Source: UBA6912 sp963792895
GTDB lineage: Bacteria > Actinomycetota > Acidimicrobiia > Spongiisociales > UBA5794
DNA: 64,000 bases
NCBI GenBank assembly: GCA_963792895.1
Contig: CAWBYA010000007.1
Location: 1,276,700-1,340,699 of the forward strand
Direction of reading: 5' to 3'
The translations under genes were made by a program, and so were the position numbers. The notes under the pieces were generated by a model. It had not been told where the DNA came from, searched no databases, and saw nothing but the letters and a program-made list of their open reading frames with translations. Below are positions 46,060 through 55,462 of the stretch, in pieces; the first letter of the stretch is position 1; the number at the start of each line of letters is the position of its first letter.

Positions 46060-47454
46060 ATGACGTCACCCCCTCTCAGCCAACACCCATCACCCGCGAC
46101 CGACCCCTCCCGCCTCTGGGTTCGGTTTCGGATCGAGATCCTGCTGTTTCTGTTCGTCGTCGCTCTCGTTGGCCCCGTGGTCCACGACTATGGGGCTCAA
46201 CAGGCCTCTCGATATGCCCTCAGCGCGGCAATCTGGGAGGAGCAGACATTCCGGCTCGATGACTACCAAGAGGTCCTGGGCATCGACCGCGCCGTCCGCG
46301 ACGGACACACCTACTCGGACAAGGCGCCGCTGCAACCGATGCTCGGCGTTCCGGTGTATGCCGTCTACGCGGCAATCGGCGGCGAGTCCGCCAGGATGCT
46401 CCGCATCGAGGAGAACCTCGGGCTGTGGTGGATGACGTTCTGGTTGGCCGCAGTGCCGCTGGCGGTGTTGGCGGTGCTCATGCACCGCCTCGTGCGCAGA
46501 TATCGAGTGGGTGCACTCGCCGCGGTGCTCGCCCTCGTCGTCGGCAGCATGATGCTTCCTTTCGGATCTCTCCTCTTCGGCCACATGCTGGCTGCCCTGT
46601 TGCTCTTCGTTGCGCTGTTCTTGCTTTCGGACGACGCGCTCAGGCCGATCACCGCAATCGCGGCCGGCAGTGCTGCAGGGGCAGCGGTGGCGGTGGAGTA
46701 TCCGGCTGTGATCGGCGTTGTGGTTCTCGCCGGGATGTTGGTGGTGACCGGACGACGCCACTTCGGTTGGTTCGTTGTGGGTGGTAGTCCGTTTGCTGCG
46801 TTGCTCGCCGGCTATCACGCCGCCGCATTCGGGTCACCGTTTGCGCATCCGTACCGGTATAGCGCGTTCTTGGGCGTCGTTGAGGAGGCCAGCGCACCCC
46901 TGAGCGTCTTCAGTAGCCTCCATCCCGAGCGGATCGTTGAAGTCTTCTTTGCGGGCCGCGGGTTCGCCGTCGCAATGCCGATCGTGCTCATCGCGCTGTA
47001 TGGGACCGTTGCGTTGCTCAGGTCGAGCGACCGGCGGGAGCGAGTGCTTGCGTCGGTGACGCTGCTCATGTTCGCCGGCTACCTGGGGATCGTGATGTTG
47101 TGGACCAACCCATGGGGGGGTGAATCGCCGGGGCCCCGCTACATGATGCCCGTGATGCCGTTCCTGGCTCTCGGGGCTGCGGTCGGTTGGAGCCGATCTG
47201 TGTTCTTGAGTCGGGTAGCCGGCATCATCGGCGTGGTCACGATGGGCCTGGCGACGTTCACCAATCCCCTCATCACGCGGGAGGTGGGGGGAGGGCTCGG
47301 CAACTGGCTCGACATGGCCCGTCACGGCGAGTTTGCGTCGACGGTGTTCACGATCGCACTCGGCCCAGCCGGGTGGGTGGTGCATGGTGCGCTCGTTGCG
47401 TGGATCGGAGCACTGCTGTTTCGTGCCGGCCGCATCGAGAATGCGATGCAGTGA
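46060..47454 (+). CDS. Polytopic membrane protein, GT-C-like, function unknown
   Basis: 464 residues with about ten hydrophobic segments. An extracellular loop after the first helix carries ALSAAIWEEQTFRLDDYQEV and SDKAPLQPMLGVPVYA, and a late loop has WTNPWGGESPGPRYMMPVMP. The plan (first-loop acidic residues, multiple helices) recalls GT-C glycosyltransferases that use polyprenyl-phosphate sugars, but I cannot assign a family. In related actinobacteria a WecA-type phosphotransferase often lies here, just before the atp operon. Confidence 0.6.
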   Translation: MTSPPLSQHPSPATDPSRLWVRFRIEILLFLFVVALVGPVVHDYGAQQASRYALSAAIWEEQTFRLDDYQEVLGIDRAVRDGHTYSDKAPLQPMLGVPVYAVYAAIGGESARMLRIEENLGLWWMTFWLAAVPLAVLAVLMHRLVRRYRVGALAAVLALVVGSMMLPFGSLLFGHMLAALLLFVALFLLSDDALRPITAIAAGSAAGAAVAVEYPAVIGVVVLAGMLVVTGRRHFGWFVVGGSPFAALLAGYHAAAFGSPFAHPYRYSAFLGVVEEASAPLSVFSSLHPERIVEVFFAGRGFAVAMPIVLIALYGTVALLRSSDRRERVLASVTLLMFAGYLGIVMLWTNPWGGESPGPRYMMPVMPFLALGAAVGWSRSVFLSRVAGIIGVVTMGLATFTNPLITREVGGGLGNWLDMARHGEFASTVFTIALGPAGWVVHGALVAWIGALLFRAGRIENAMQ

Positions 47455-47636
47455 CCGCTCTGCAGATCACGTTGACCCGCCCACGTCGAGCACGATGGTT
47501 GCGGCGTGGCTCGGTCTTCGCCGCAACAGGGGCGTTGGCGAGCGGCCACGGCAGTGTCTACGGTGCGCTGAGCAACCACGGCCCCACCCATGAAAGAAGC
47601 AGGGGCAACCCCGATCATCGCATCGACCACCCAAGG

Positions 47637-47664
47637 TTGCAGCTATGCGACGGCAGCGTATATT
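47637..47664 (+). promoter_or_regulatory. Probable promoter of the ATP synthase operon
   Basis: TTGCAG (47637-47642) and TATATT (47659-47664) are spaced by 16 bases in the 263-base gap before the atp genes. Transcription should start near 47671, upstream of the CRP-like palindrome. The rest of the gap, 47455-47636, shows no gene I can support. Confidence 0.55.
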
Positions 47665-47680
47665 GTCACGCCAACGAGTG

Positions 47681-47700
47681 CTTGTGAACGCGTTCACAAG
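47681..47700. promoter_or_regulatory. CRP/GlxR-type palindrome before the ATP synthase operon
   Basis: CTTGTGAACGCGTTCACAAG is a perfect 20-base palindrome containing TGTGA-N6-TCACA, the CRP-family consensus. It lies about 10-30 bases downstream of the expected start of transcription and 17 bases before the first start codon, a place where binding would repress, or where the RNA could fold into a hairpin. Confidence 0.65.
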
Positions 47701-47717
47701 AGCGGAGTGAGTTACGG

Positions 47718-47996
47718 ATGACCGATGAACCAAGCCAGGGCGGCGTGCCGGCGGCCAAGCCCGCCGACGAGTTGATCTCCGTCGCCAGGAACATCACCCA
47801 AGGTTCAGAGGCAATGGACTTCATCTCTACCGTCGTTGCCGGGTTGCTGCTTGGCCTTGGTCTCGATTGGTGGGTGGGCACCCCGCCGCTCTTCACGATC
47901 ATCGGAATCGTCCTCGGGTTCGTTGCCGGGTTCTTCAAGCTCTGGCGTGCTTCGGGAGTGCTGGAAGAACAAGCGAAGCTGAGGCGCCGTGTCTGA
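47718..47996 (+). CDS. atpZ: AtpZ/AtpI-family small membrane protein
   Basis: 92 residues with two membrane helices (MDFISTVVAGLLLGLGLDWW and PPLFTIIGIVLGFVAGFF), the usual AtpZ hairpin, and a basic end. Such proteins assist assembly of the c-ring or magnesium supply of F1Fo ATP synthase. It is the first gene of the operon; the next gene starts at a GTG eight bases before this stop, so translation is coupled. Confidence 0.82.
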   Translation: MTDEPSQGGVPAAKPADELISVARNITQGSEAMDFISTVVAGLLLGLGLDWWVGTPPLFTIIGIVLGFVAGFFKLWRASGVLEEQAKLRRRV

Positions 47997-48433
47997 GCTT
48001 CCCGAGGACCTCGCCGCGCTACGCACCGAGCCCGCACGACAAGGACGTCGAAGCGGTGCTCGCCAAACACACGGCCGTGCGCGCCGTGTGGGTGGCTCCC
48101 GTCCTCGCCCTCGTCTTCTGGCTCTTCCGTGGCCTCGGTGGTGCCGCGGCGTCTGTTGTGGGCGTGACCATCGTGGCCGCGAACTTCTTGCTCTCAGGCG
48201 TCGTGATGTCTCGATCTCCGCGGATCTCGTTGAGTCTGTATCATGCCGCCGCCCTGTTCGGTTTCTTCCTCCGCCTCGGTCTGATCATGGTCACGATGTA
48301 CGCGATCGCGAGTGTGTTCGACATCGATCGGCTGGCCCTCGGAGTCTCCGTGGTCGTCAGCTACATGGTGCTGCTGAGCTGGGAAGCGCTGTCCGTCGCA
48401 AAGGGTGAAGAAAGGGAGTTGGAGTGGACTTGA
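47989..48433 (+). CDS. atpI: ATP synthase subunit I-like membrane protein (one frame break)
   Basis: About 147 residues from GTG 47989: SELPEDLAALRTEPA, then after a one-base shift near 48034, HDKDVEAVLAKHTAVRAVW and four membrane helices (VAPVLALVFWLF, VVGVTIVAANFLLSG, FFLRLGLIMVTMYAIAS, VVVSYMVLLSWEALS). This resembles AtpI, a chaperone for c-ring assembly. The extra base separates only the first 15-20 codons, so it is probably a sequence error. The stop lies inside the start of atpB. Confidence 0.72.
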
Positions 48434-49224
48434 TCCTCGCTGCCGCGAGTTGCGAGCCGGCGAACGACATCATCTGCGTGCCGGAGAGCGTCAACGAGCT
48501 CTTCGAGTTGCCTTTCGTCGGCGGAATCAACCGCACCATGCTGCTCATGCTGCTGGCCGCCGCCATCGCCGTCGCCATCCTCTACTTCGGTCTTCGCAAG
48601 CGATCGGTCATCCCATCCAAGTTCGGCACCGCCGTCGAGAGCCTCGTCACCTACGTCCGCGACGAGATCGCCATCGGCATCATCGGCCCCGCAGACGGCC
48701 TCAAGTACTTCCCGTACCTGCTCTCGCTGTTCTTGTTCATCCTCATCGGGAACCTCTTCGAAGTGACGCCGTTCGTGAACTTCCCGATCACGTCTCGGAT
48801 CGCGCTGCCCGGCTTCCTCGCCCTCCTCACCTGGGTGATCTTCGTGGTCGCAGGCTTCCGAAAACAGGGTGTGGGCTACGTAGGACATCTGCTGTGGCCG
48901 CCTGGCGTGCCCACGGCGCTCAAGCCCCTCGTGGGCATCATCGAGTTCGTCTCGACCTTCCTGGTTCGCCCGTTCTCCCTGGCCGTCCGGCTCTTCGCCA
49001 ACCTCGTCGCCGGGCACGTGATGCTGGTGCTGCTGCTCGCCTCCGGCTGGGTCTTCATCAGCAGCGTCGGCGACATCGGGCTGCGCTCGGCGATCGGTCT
49101 CGGGTGGTTCGGCTTGGGGCTGGCGATCTACGTCTTCGAGATCGTCGTGGCAATCCTGCAGGCCTACATCTTCACTTTGCTGTCCGCGGTATACATCCAG
49201 ACTTCGGTGCATCCTGAGCACTGA
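48424..49224 (+). CDS. atpB: ATP synthase subunit a
   Basis: 266 residues with five or six helices. The key arginine of the proton half-channel is in FSLAVRLFANLVAGHVML, and the last helix ends IYVFEIVVAILQAYIFTLLS with YIQTSVHPEH. GNLFEVTPFVNFPITS is the conserved loop. The GTG start overlaps the previous gene by ten bases and follows AAGGGAG. It forms the proton path with the c-ring. Confidence 0.93.
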   Translation: MDLILAAASCEPANDIICVPESVNELFELPFVGGINRTMLLMLLAAAIAVAILYFGLRKRSVIPSKFGTAVESLVTYVRDEIAIGIIGPADGLKYFPYLLSLFLFILIGNLFEVTPFVNFPITSRIALPGFLALLTWVIFVVAGFRKQGVGYVGHLLWPPGVPTALKPLVGIIEFVSTFLVRPFSLAVRLFANLVAGHVMLVLLLASGWVFISSVGDIGLRSAIGLGWFGLGLAIYVFEIVVAILQAYIFTLLSAVYIQTSVHPEH

Positions 49225-49274
49225 GGCGACCCTCAATATGGTTCACAATCGAGCCCAACGAAAGGAAGAAACGG

Positions 49275-49532
49275 ATGAGCAACGTCATCCTGGCGGCCGC
49301 TGAGGCGGCCACAGGCCTCAGCGGCGACATCTCCGGCTCGCTCGCCCTGGTGGGCTACGGGCTCGCCGCGATCGGCCCGGGCGTCGGCATCGGCATCGTC
49401 GCCGGCAACGCAGTACAGGCTATGGCCCGCCAGCCCGAGGCGGCCGGCATGGTGCGCACCACGATGTTCCTGGGCATCGCCTTCACCGAGGCACTGGCGC
49501 TCATCGGCTTCGTGCTCTTCTTCCTCTCCTAG
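49275..49532 (+). CDS. atpE: ATP synthase subunit c
   Basis: 85 residues, helical hairpin. Helix 1 has GSLALVGYGLAAIGPGVGIG; the polar loop is ARQPEA; helix 2 has FLGIAFTEALALIGFVLFF with the proton-binding glutamate in FTEALAL. No extra polar ligands (Gln/Thr pattern) of sodium-type rings are seen, so it is proton-coupled. The ribosome site AAAGGAAG precedes ATG 49275. Confidence 0.95.
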   Translation: MSNVILAAAEAATGLSGDISGSLALVGYGLAAIGPGVGIGIVAGNAVQAMARQPEAAGMVRTTMFLGIAFTEALALIGFVLFFLS

Positions 49533-49550
49533 GAAAGGGAGCACCGACGC

Positions 49551-50100
49551 ATGAACTTGTTGGCAACCGCCGTCATCCTCGCTGCCGAGGAGGAGGCCTC
49601 CGGAACCGATCTACTGATCCCGGAGATCTCCGAGCTCATCGCAGGGGTCATTGCGTTCTCGATCGTGTTCTTCGTCGTCTGGAAGTTCGCCGTGCCCGCG
49701 ATCAACCAGACGCTCGAAAACCGGCGACAGGCCATCAAGGCCGAGCTGGACGAGGCCGAGAAATCCAAAGTGGAGGCAGCCAGCCTGCTCGAGGACTACA
49801 AGGCCCAGCTGAAGGGCGCCAGGGCCGAGGCCGACCGGATCGTCGAAGAAGCCCGTCAGGCTGCAGACGCGATGAAGGCGGACATCCTCGCCAAGGCAAA
49901 CGCCGATGCGCAGGAGATCGTGGCCAAGGCCCGGGCTGAGGCCGACACCGAGAAGGACCGTGCGCTCCAGGAGGCACGCGTCCGACATGGCCACTCTGTC
50001 GCTCGACCTCGCCGAGAAGGTCGTCGGCGCCAGCCTGGACCGCAGCGCCCAGCGCAGCCTCGTCGACGCCTACCTCGCCGACTTGGACGGGATGTCGTAG
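49551..50100 (+). CDS. atpF: ATP synthase subunit b (one frame break)
   Basis: About 182 residues: one N-terminal helix (ELIAGVIAFSIVFFVVWKF), then a long charged coiled coil (RRQAIKAELDEAEKSKVEAA, ARAEADRIVEEARQAADAMK), the peripheral stalk. An extra base near 49978 shifts the end; the correct tail SDMATLSLDLAEKVVGASLD and SLVDAYLADLDGMS is read in the next frame to TAG 50100. Uncorrected, the frame runs into atpH and looks like a b-delta fusion, but the restored b tail plus a separate GTG for atpH shows they are two genes. Confidence 0.88.
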
Positions 50101-50102
50101 CA

Positions 50103-50642
50103 GTGAGCGAATCGGATCGCATCAAGGGCTACGCAGCCGGTCTCCTCGAGATCGCCCGCGGCGAGGGCGAGCTCGATCGCGTCGAGCGCGAGCTGTACCA
50201 GGTCGCCCGAGCCGTCGAAGGCTCGGAAGAGTTGCGCGGGACGCTCAGCGACGTGCTCATCCCGATGGAGCGCAAGCGCGGCATCGTCGACGACCTGATC
50301 GGCGGACGAGCCGCAGACCTCACCATTGCTGCGATCGATTTCATCGTGGCGAGCGGGCGGGCCAAGGATCTCCCGGAGATCGCCGACGAGCTCGCCAGGG
50401 CTGCGGCAGCAACGCGGTCGCGCGAGGTGGCCGAGATCCGCTCTGCCGTCGAGCTCGACGACGAGACGGTCCGCCGCCTCGAAGCTGCGCTTGGCAGAGC
50501 AACGGGGAAGCAAATCGAAGTGAAGGTCGTGGTCGATCCCAGCGTCGTCGGCGGCATCGTCGCCCGCGTGGGTGACACCGTCATCGACGGCTCGGTGCGC
50601 CGCCGCCTGGAGACGCTGCGGCACGCGCTGCGGGCGGGCTAG
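50103..50642 (+). CDS. atpH: ATP synthase subunit delta
   Basis: 179 residues from GTG 50103, two bases after the atpF stop: SESDRIKGYAAGLLEIARGE, LSDVLIPMERKRGIVDDLIG, IDFIVASGRAKDLPEIADEL and the C-terminal IEVKVVVDPSVVGGIVARVG with DGSVRRRLETL. This is the OSCP/delta stalk subunit that joins b to F1. The length is normal. The region is clean, between two frame-broken genes. Confidence 0.93.
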   Translation: MSESDRIKGYAAGLLEIARGEGELDRVERELYQVARAVEGSEELRGTLSDVLIPMERKRGIVDDLIGGRAADLTIAAIDFIVASGRAKDLPEIADELARAAAATRSREVAEIRSAVELDDETVRRLEAALGRATGKQIEVKVVVDPSVVGGIVARVGDTVIDGSVRRRLETLRHALRAG

Positions 50643-50664
50643 CCACGAGGAGGCTTACGAACAC

Positions 50665-52191
<1,527 letters not shown>

Positions 52192-52199
52192 GCGGCCCG

Positions 52200-53078
52200 A
52201 TGGCTTCCGCTGAGCTTCGCGACACCCGGCGACGGATCAAGTCCGTCCAGGCGACGATGAAGATCACGCGCGCCATGGAGCTGATCGCGGCATCGCGGAT
52301 CCCCAAGGCATCGGCTCGGGTCAAGGCCTCCAAGCCCTACACCAACAAGCTGATCGAGGTCATTCGCAACGTCGGTGCGGCTTCCGGAGGCGCCAGCCAC
52401 ATGCTGCTCGAGAAGCGTGAGGTGAGGACGGTCGGCGTGCTGCTCGTCACCGCCGATCGCGGCCTGGCCGGTGCCTACGCATCGTCGATCATCCGAATCG
52501 CCGAGGCGGCGATCATCGCGCACCGCCGTGCCGGACGCGAGGTACGGCTCTTCGTCATCGGCAAGAAAGGCCAGAGCTACTTCGACTACCGCGGCTACCA
52601 CATCGAGCAGGCTTTCCTCGGTATCACCGACACGCCGGGCTACGGCGACGCCCGCTCGATCGCCAACCTCGTGATGGATGCCTACGCATCCGGCCGGGTC
52701 GACGCCGTCGAAGCGTTCTACACCCGGTTCGACTCGGCGCTCACCCAGACGCCGGTGTCGTTCGAGCTCCTGCCCGTCGAGCCACCCGCCCCCGCCGAGG
52801 GCGTCGTCGTCGCGAGCGTCGACTACGCATTCGAGCCCTCTCCCGGCGAGATCCTCGACCGGCTGCTTCCCCGGTACGTCGAGGCAATCGTCTACAACAT
52901 GCTGCTCGAGAGTTCGGCATCGGAGCACTCGGCGCGACGCCGGGCGATGAAGGCGGCCACCGACAACGCCGACGACCTGATCCGGATACTGACCAACGTC
53001 GCCAACCAGGCGCGGCAGGCAGAGATCACCACCGAGATCTCCGAGATCGTCGGCGGGGCAGAAGCCCTCAACCAGTAG
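52200..53078 (+). CDS. atpG: ATP synthase subunit gamma
   Basis: 292 residues. N-terminal coiled coil ELRDTRRRIKSVQATMKITR AME-type sequence, then the Rossmann-like middle (VGVLLVTADRGLAGAYASSI) and the C-terminal helix with ARRRAMKAATDNADDLI and QARQAEITTEISEIVGGAEA. This is the rotor shaft. ATG 52200 lies eight bases after the atpA stop. No frame problems. Confidence 0.95.
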   Translation: MASAELRDTRRRIKSVQATMKITRAMELIAASRIPKASARVKASKPYTNKLIEVIRNVGAASGGASHMLLEKREVRTVGVLLVTADRGLAGAYASSIIRIAEAAIIAHRRAGREVRLFVIGKKGQSYFDYRGYHIEQAFLGITDTPGYGDARSIANLVMDAYASGRVDAVEAFYTRFDSALTQTPVSFELLPVEPPAPAEGVVVASVDYAFEPSPGEILDRLLPRYVEAIVYNMLLESSASEHSARRRAMKAATDNADDLIRILTNVANQARQAEITTEISEIVGGAEALNQ

Positions 53079-53119
53079 ATCACCAACAAGAACACACGAA
53101 GGATCGAAGGAGCACACCC

Positions 53120-54544
53120 GTGGCAGAAGCGCTGAGCACCGGACGGATCATCAAGGTCGCAGGCCCGGTGGTGGACGTCGAGTTCCCGCCCGAGCACTTG
53201 CCCGAGTTGCAGTTCGCGCTCGAGATCGATTTCGAGATCGGCGGCGAGAACAAGACGGTCGTGGCAGAGGTGGCCCAGCACCTCGGCCACAACCGGGTGC
53301 GCGCCATCGCCATGGCACCGACCGACGGCCTGCGGCGCGGCTCGACGGTGCGCAACATGGGAGCCCCGATCTCCGTGCCGGTCGGCGACCAGACGCTCGG
53401 TCACATCTTCAACGTGTGGGGCGAGTCGCTCGATGCCCCAGACACCGTCTTCAGCGGCGAACGGTGGCCCATCCACCGCCAACCACCGGCGTTCGAGGAC
53501 GTGCAGCCCACGAAGCAGATGTTCGAGACGGGCATCAAGGTCATCGACCTGCTGTCGCCGTACCTCCAGGGCGGCAAGATCGGCCTCTTCGGCGGTGCCG
53601 GCGTCGGCAAGACGGTGCTCATCCAGGAGATGATCAACCGGGTCGCCACCCAGCACGGCGGCGTGTCCGTGTTCGCCGGAGTCGGCGAGCGCACCCGTGA
53701 GGGCAACGACCTCTTCCTCGAGATGAAGGAGACGGGCGTCATCGAGAAGGCCGCCCTGGTGTTCGGTCAGATGGACGAGCCACCGGGCGTGCGGCTGCGC
53801 GTCGCCCTGTCGGCGCTCACGATGGCGGAGTACTTCCGCGACGTGCAGCGCCAGGACGTGCTGCTCTTCATCGACAACATCTTCCGGTTCACGCAGGCGG
53901 GCTCCGAGGTGTCGACGCTGCTCGGCCGCATGCCGTCTGCCGTGGGTTACCAGCCGACGCTCGCCGGCGAGATGGGCCTCCTGCAGGAGCGCATCACCTC
54001 GTTGAAGGGCCGGTCGATCACCTCGATGCAGGCCATCTACGTGCCTGCCGACGACATCACCGACCCGGCGCCGCATACGGCGTTCGCCCACCTCGACGCC
54101 ACCACGGTCCTCAGCCGGCCGCTGACCGCTATCGGCATCTACCCGGCCGTCGACCCGCTCGACTCGACGAGCCGGGCGCTCGATCCGCAGATCGTGGGCG
54201 AGGAGCACTACTTCGTCGCCACCGAGGTGCAGCGGATCCTCCAGCGCTACAAGGACCTCCAGGACATCATCGCCATCCTGGGTATCGACGAGCTGTCCGA
54301 GGAGGACAAGCTGATCGTCGGCCGCGCCCGCCGTATCCAGCGGTTCCTCGCCCAGCCGATGTTCGTGGCCGAGCAGTTCACCGGTCAGCCGGGCATCTAC
54401 ACCCCGCTCGAAGAGACGATCGAGTCGTTCAAGGCGGTCATCGACGGCGAGCTCGACCACCTGCCGGAGCAGGCCTTCTACATGGTCGGCGGCGCCGAGA
54501 GCGCCCTCGCCAAGGGCGCCGACATGGAGAAGGCGGCCGTCTGA
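53120..54544 (+). CDS. atpD: ATP synthase subunit beta
   Basis: 474 residues, intact. Walker A GGAGVGKT at 158-165, the catalytic glutamate region VGERTREGNDL, LLFIDNIFRFTQAGSEVSTL (Walker B), and VYVPADD-type IYVPADDITDPAPHTAF. It carries the catalytic nucleotide sites. GTG 53120 follows GAAGGAG. The stop overlaps the atpC start by one base. Confidence 0.96.
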   Translation: MAEALSTGRIIKVAGPVVDVEFPPEHLPELQFALEIDFEIGGENKTVVAEVAQHLGHNRVRAIAMAPTDGLRRGSTVRNMGAPISVPVGDQTLGHIFNVWGESLDAPDTVFSGERWPIHRQPPAFEDVQPTKQMFETGIKVIDLLSPYLQGGKIGLFGGAGVGKTVLIQEMINRVATQHGGVSVFAGVGERTREGNDLFLEMKETGVIEKAALVFGQMDEPPGVRLRVALSALTMAEYFRDVQRQDVLLFIDNIFRFTQAGSEVSTLLGRMPSAVGYQPTLAGEMGLLQERITSLKGRSITSMQAIYVPADDITDPAPHTAFAHLDATTVLSRPLTAIGIYPAVDPLDSTSRALDPQIVGEEHYFVATEVQRILQRYKDLQDIIAILGIDELSEEDKLIVGRARRIQRFLAQPMFVAEQFTGQPGIYTPLEETIESFKAVIDGELDHLPEQAFYMVGGAESALAKGADMEKAAV

Positions 54545-54813
54545 TGGCGAAGGCATTTCGCGTTGACATCGTGTCACCCGACGGGCTCGCCTGGTCGGGC
54601 GAAGCGGAGTTCGTCGTTGCTCGCACGCCCGACGGTGAGATCGGCATCCTCGCCGACCACGAGCCGATGATGGCTGCGCTCGTCCAGGGCGTCGTCTCCG
54701 TCGATGGCGTCAGCGGTGGCCGCACGTCAGTCGACGTGGACGGCGGGTTTCTGCAGGTGCTCGCCAATCAAGTGACGTTGATCACGGACCGGGCGAAGAT
54801 CAGCGAGCAGTAG
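54544..54813 (+). CDS. atpC: ATP synthase subunit epsilon (short form)
   Basis: 89 residues containing only the N-terminal beta-sandwich: FRVDIVSPDGLAWSGEAEFV, TPDGEIGILADHEPMMAAL and GGFLQVLANQVTLITDRAKI. The C-terminal two-helix domain that inhibits rotation in many bacteria is missing, and the sequence after the stop shows no helical continuation in any frame, only a hairpin. Short epsilons occur in several lineages. The ATG overlaps the atpD stop. Confidence 0.9.
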   Translation: MAKAFRVDIVSPDGLAWSGEAEFVVARTPDGEIGILADHEPMMAALVQGVVSVDGVSGGRTSVDVDGGFLQVLANQVTLITDRAKISEQ

Positions 54814-54815
54814 CG

Positions 54816-54920
54816 AGCCCGCTCGGGCTTGTCTGACGAGATTCTTCCGGAGGTGGGCGGGAGCCTGTCGTCCCCATCGCATCGACCCGCTCCGCGATCC
54901 CCCCTGTGAGGCGGGGGGAT
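54816..54920 (+). terminator. Tandem hairpins ending the atp operon
   Basis: Two stems follow atpC: AGCCCG-CT-CGGGCT at 54816-54829, and ATCCCCCC (54897-54904) with GGGGGGAT (54913-54920) around TGTGAGGC. The second can also serve the convergent SRPBCC gene, which ends at 54947. Confidence 0.6.
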
Positions 54921-54946
54921 GACCCGAACCGCCCCGTGAGCCTGGC

Positions 54947-55381
54947 TCAGCCGAATGAGGCGGCGAAGTGCTCGACTTGGCTCGGGAGGCCACGGCCGAC
55001 GGCTTCTGAGACGACGGGGAAGAACAGCGTCGACAGCATGCCGCGCGACACCACCTTCAGGGCAACGGTGACCTGCGTCGTGCCGTCCCCGTTCTCATGG
55101 AGGTCGGTGGTCAACGTGCCCGCCATCTCTCCCGCATCGAGCTCGAGCTGCATGGTGCGGGGCTCGTTCGCGACGATGACCCGTGCGGTGCCCTTGTAGC
55201 TGGTCGGGCCCACGGTGGTTTGCCAGCGGAAGGCCTGGAGCCGATCGTCGGTGTGGACGGGATCCCAGACCTTCTCGATCGGGCCGATGTTGGACCAGGT
55301 GTCGACGGCCTGAAGGCGTTGCCAGATGTCGGCGGCGCCTTGGGGGGCATGCGCTGTGTGGGTGAACGTCGCCGACGGCAT
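54947..55381 (-). CDS. SRPBCC-family (polyketide cyclase/START-like) protein
   Basis: 144 residues: a single ligand-binding fold with ADIWQRLQAVDTWSNIGPIE, TTVGPTSYKGTARVIVANEP, TTQVTVALKVVSRGMLSTLF and a final helix (QVEHFAASFG). These proteins bind small hydrophobic ligands; the role is unknown. ATG 55381 gives the family start SATFTHTAHAPQGA; an upstream frame to 55453 is not conserved. It is divergent from the sugar transferase and has no obvious partner. Confidence 0.82.
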   Translation of the reverse strand: MPSATFTHTAHAPQGAADIWQRLQAVDTWSNIGPIEKVWDPVHTDDRLQAFRWQTTVGPTSYKGTARVIVANEPRTMQLELDAGEMAGTLTTDLHENGDGTTQVTVALKVVSRGMLSTLFFPVVSEAVGRGLPSQVEHFAASFG

Positions 55382-55462
55382 CGGCGGAGGGTAGCGCGGC
55401 CGGTCGGTAGAAGCCCCAGCGATGCGCTCTCCCGGTCGGCGTCCCCGGTACACTCACCTCCC

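Noticed and set aside
49551..50642. Apparent b-delta fusion of ATP synthase
   Set aside because: The proper b C-terminus is present in the next frame up to TAG 50100 and atpH has its own GTG, so the fusion is caused by one extra base near 49978.
52892..54577. Minus-strand frame of 561 codons opposite atpD
   Set aside because: Shadow of a highly conserved gene; composition rich in His, Arg and Leu without motifs.
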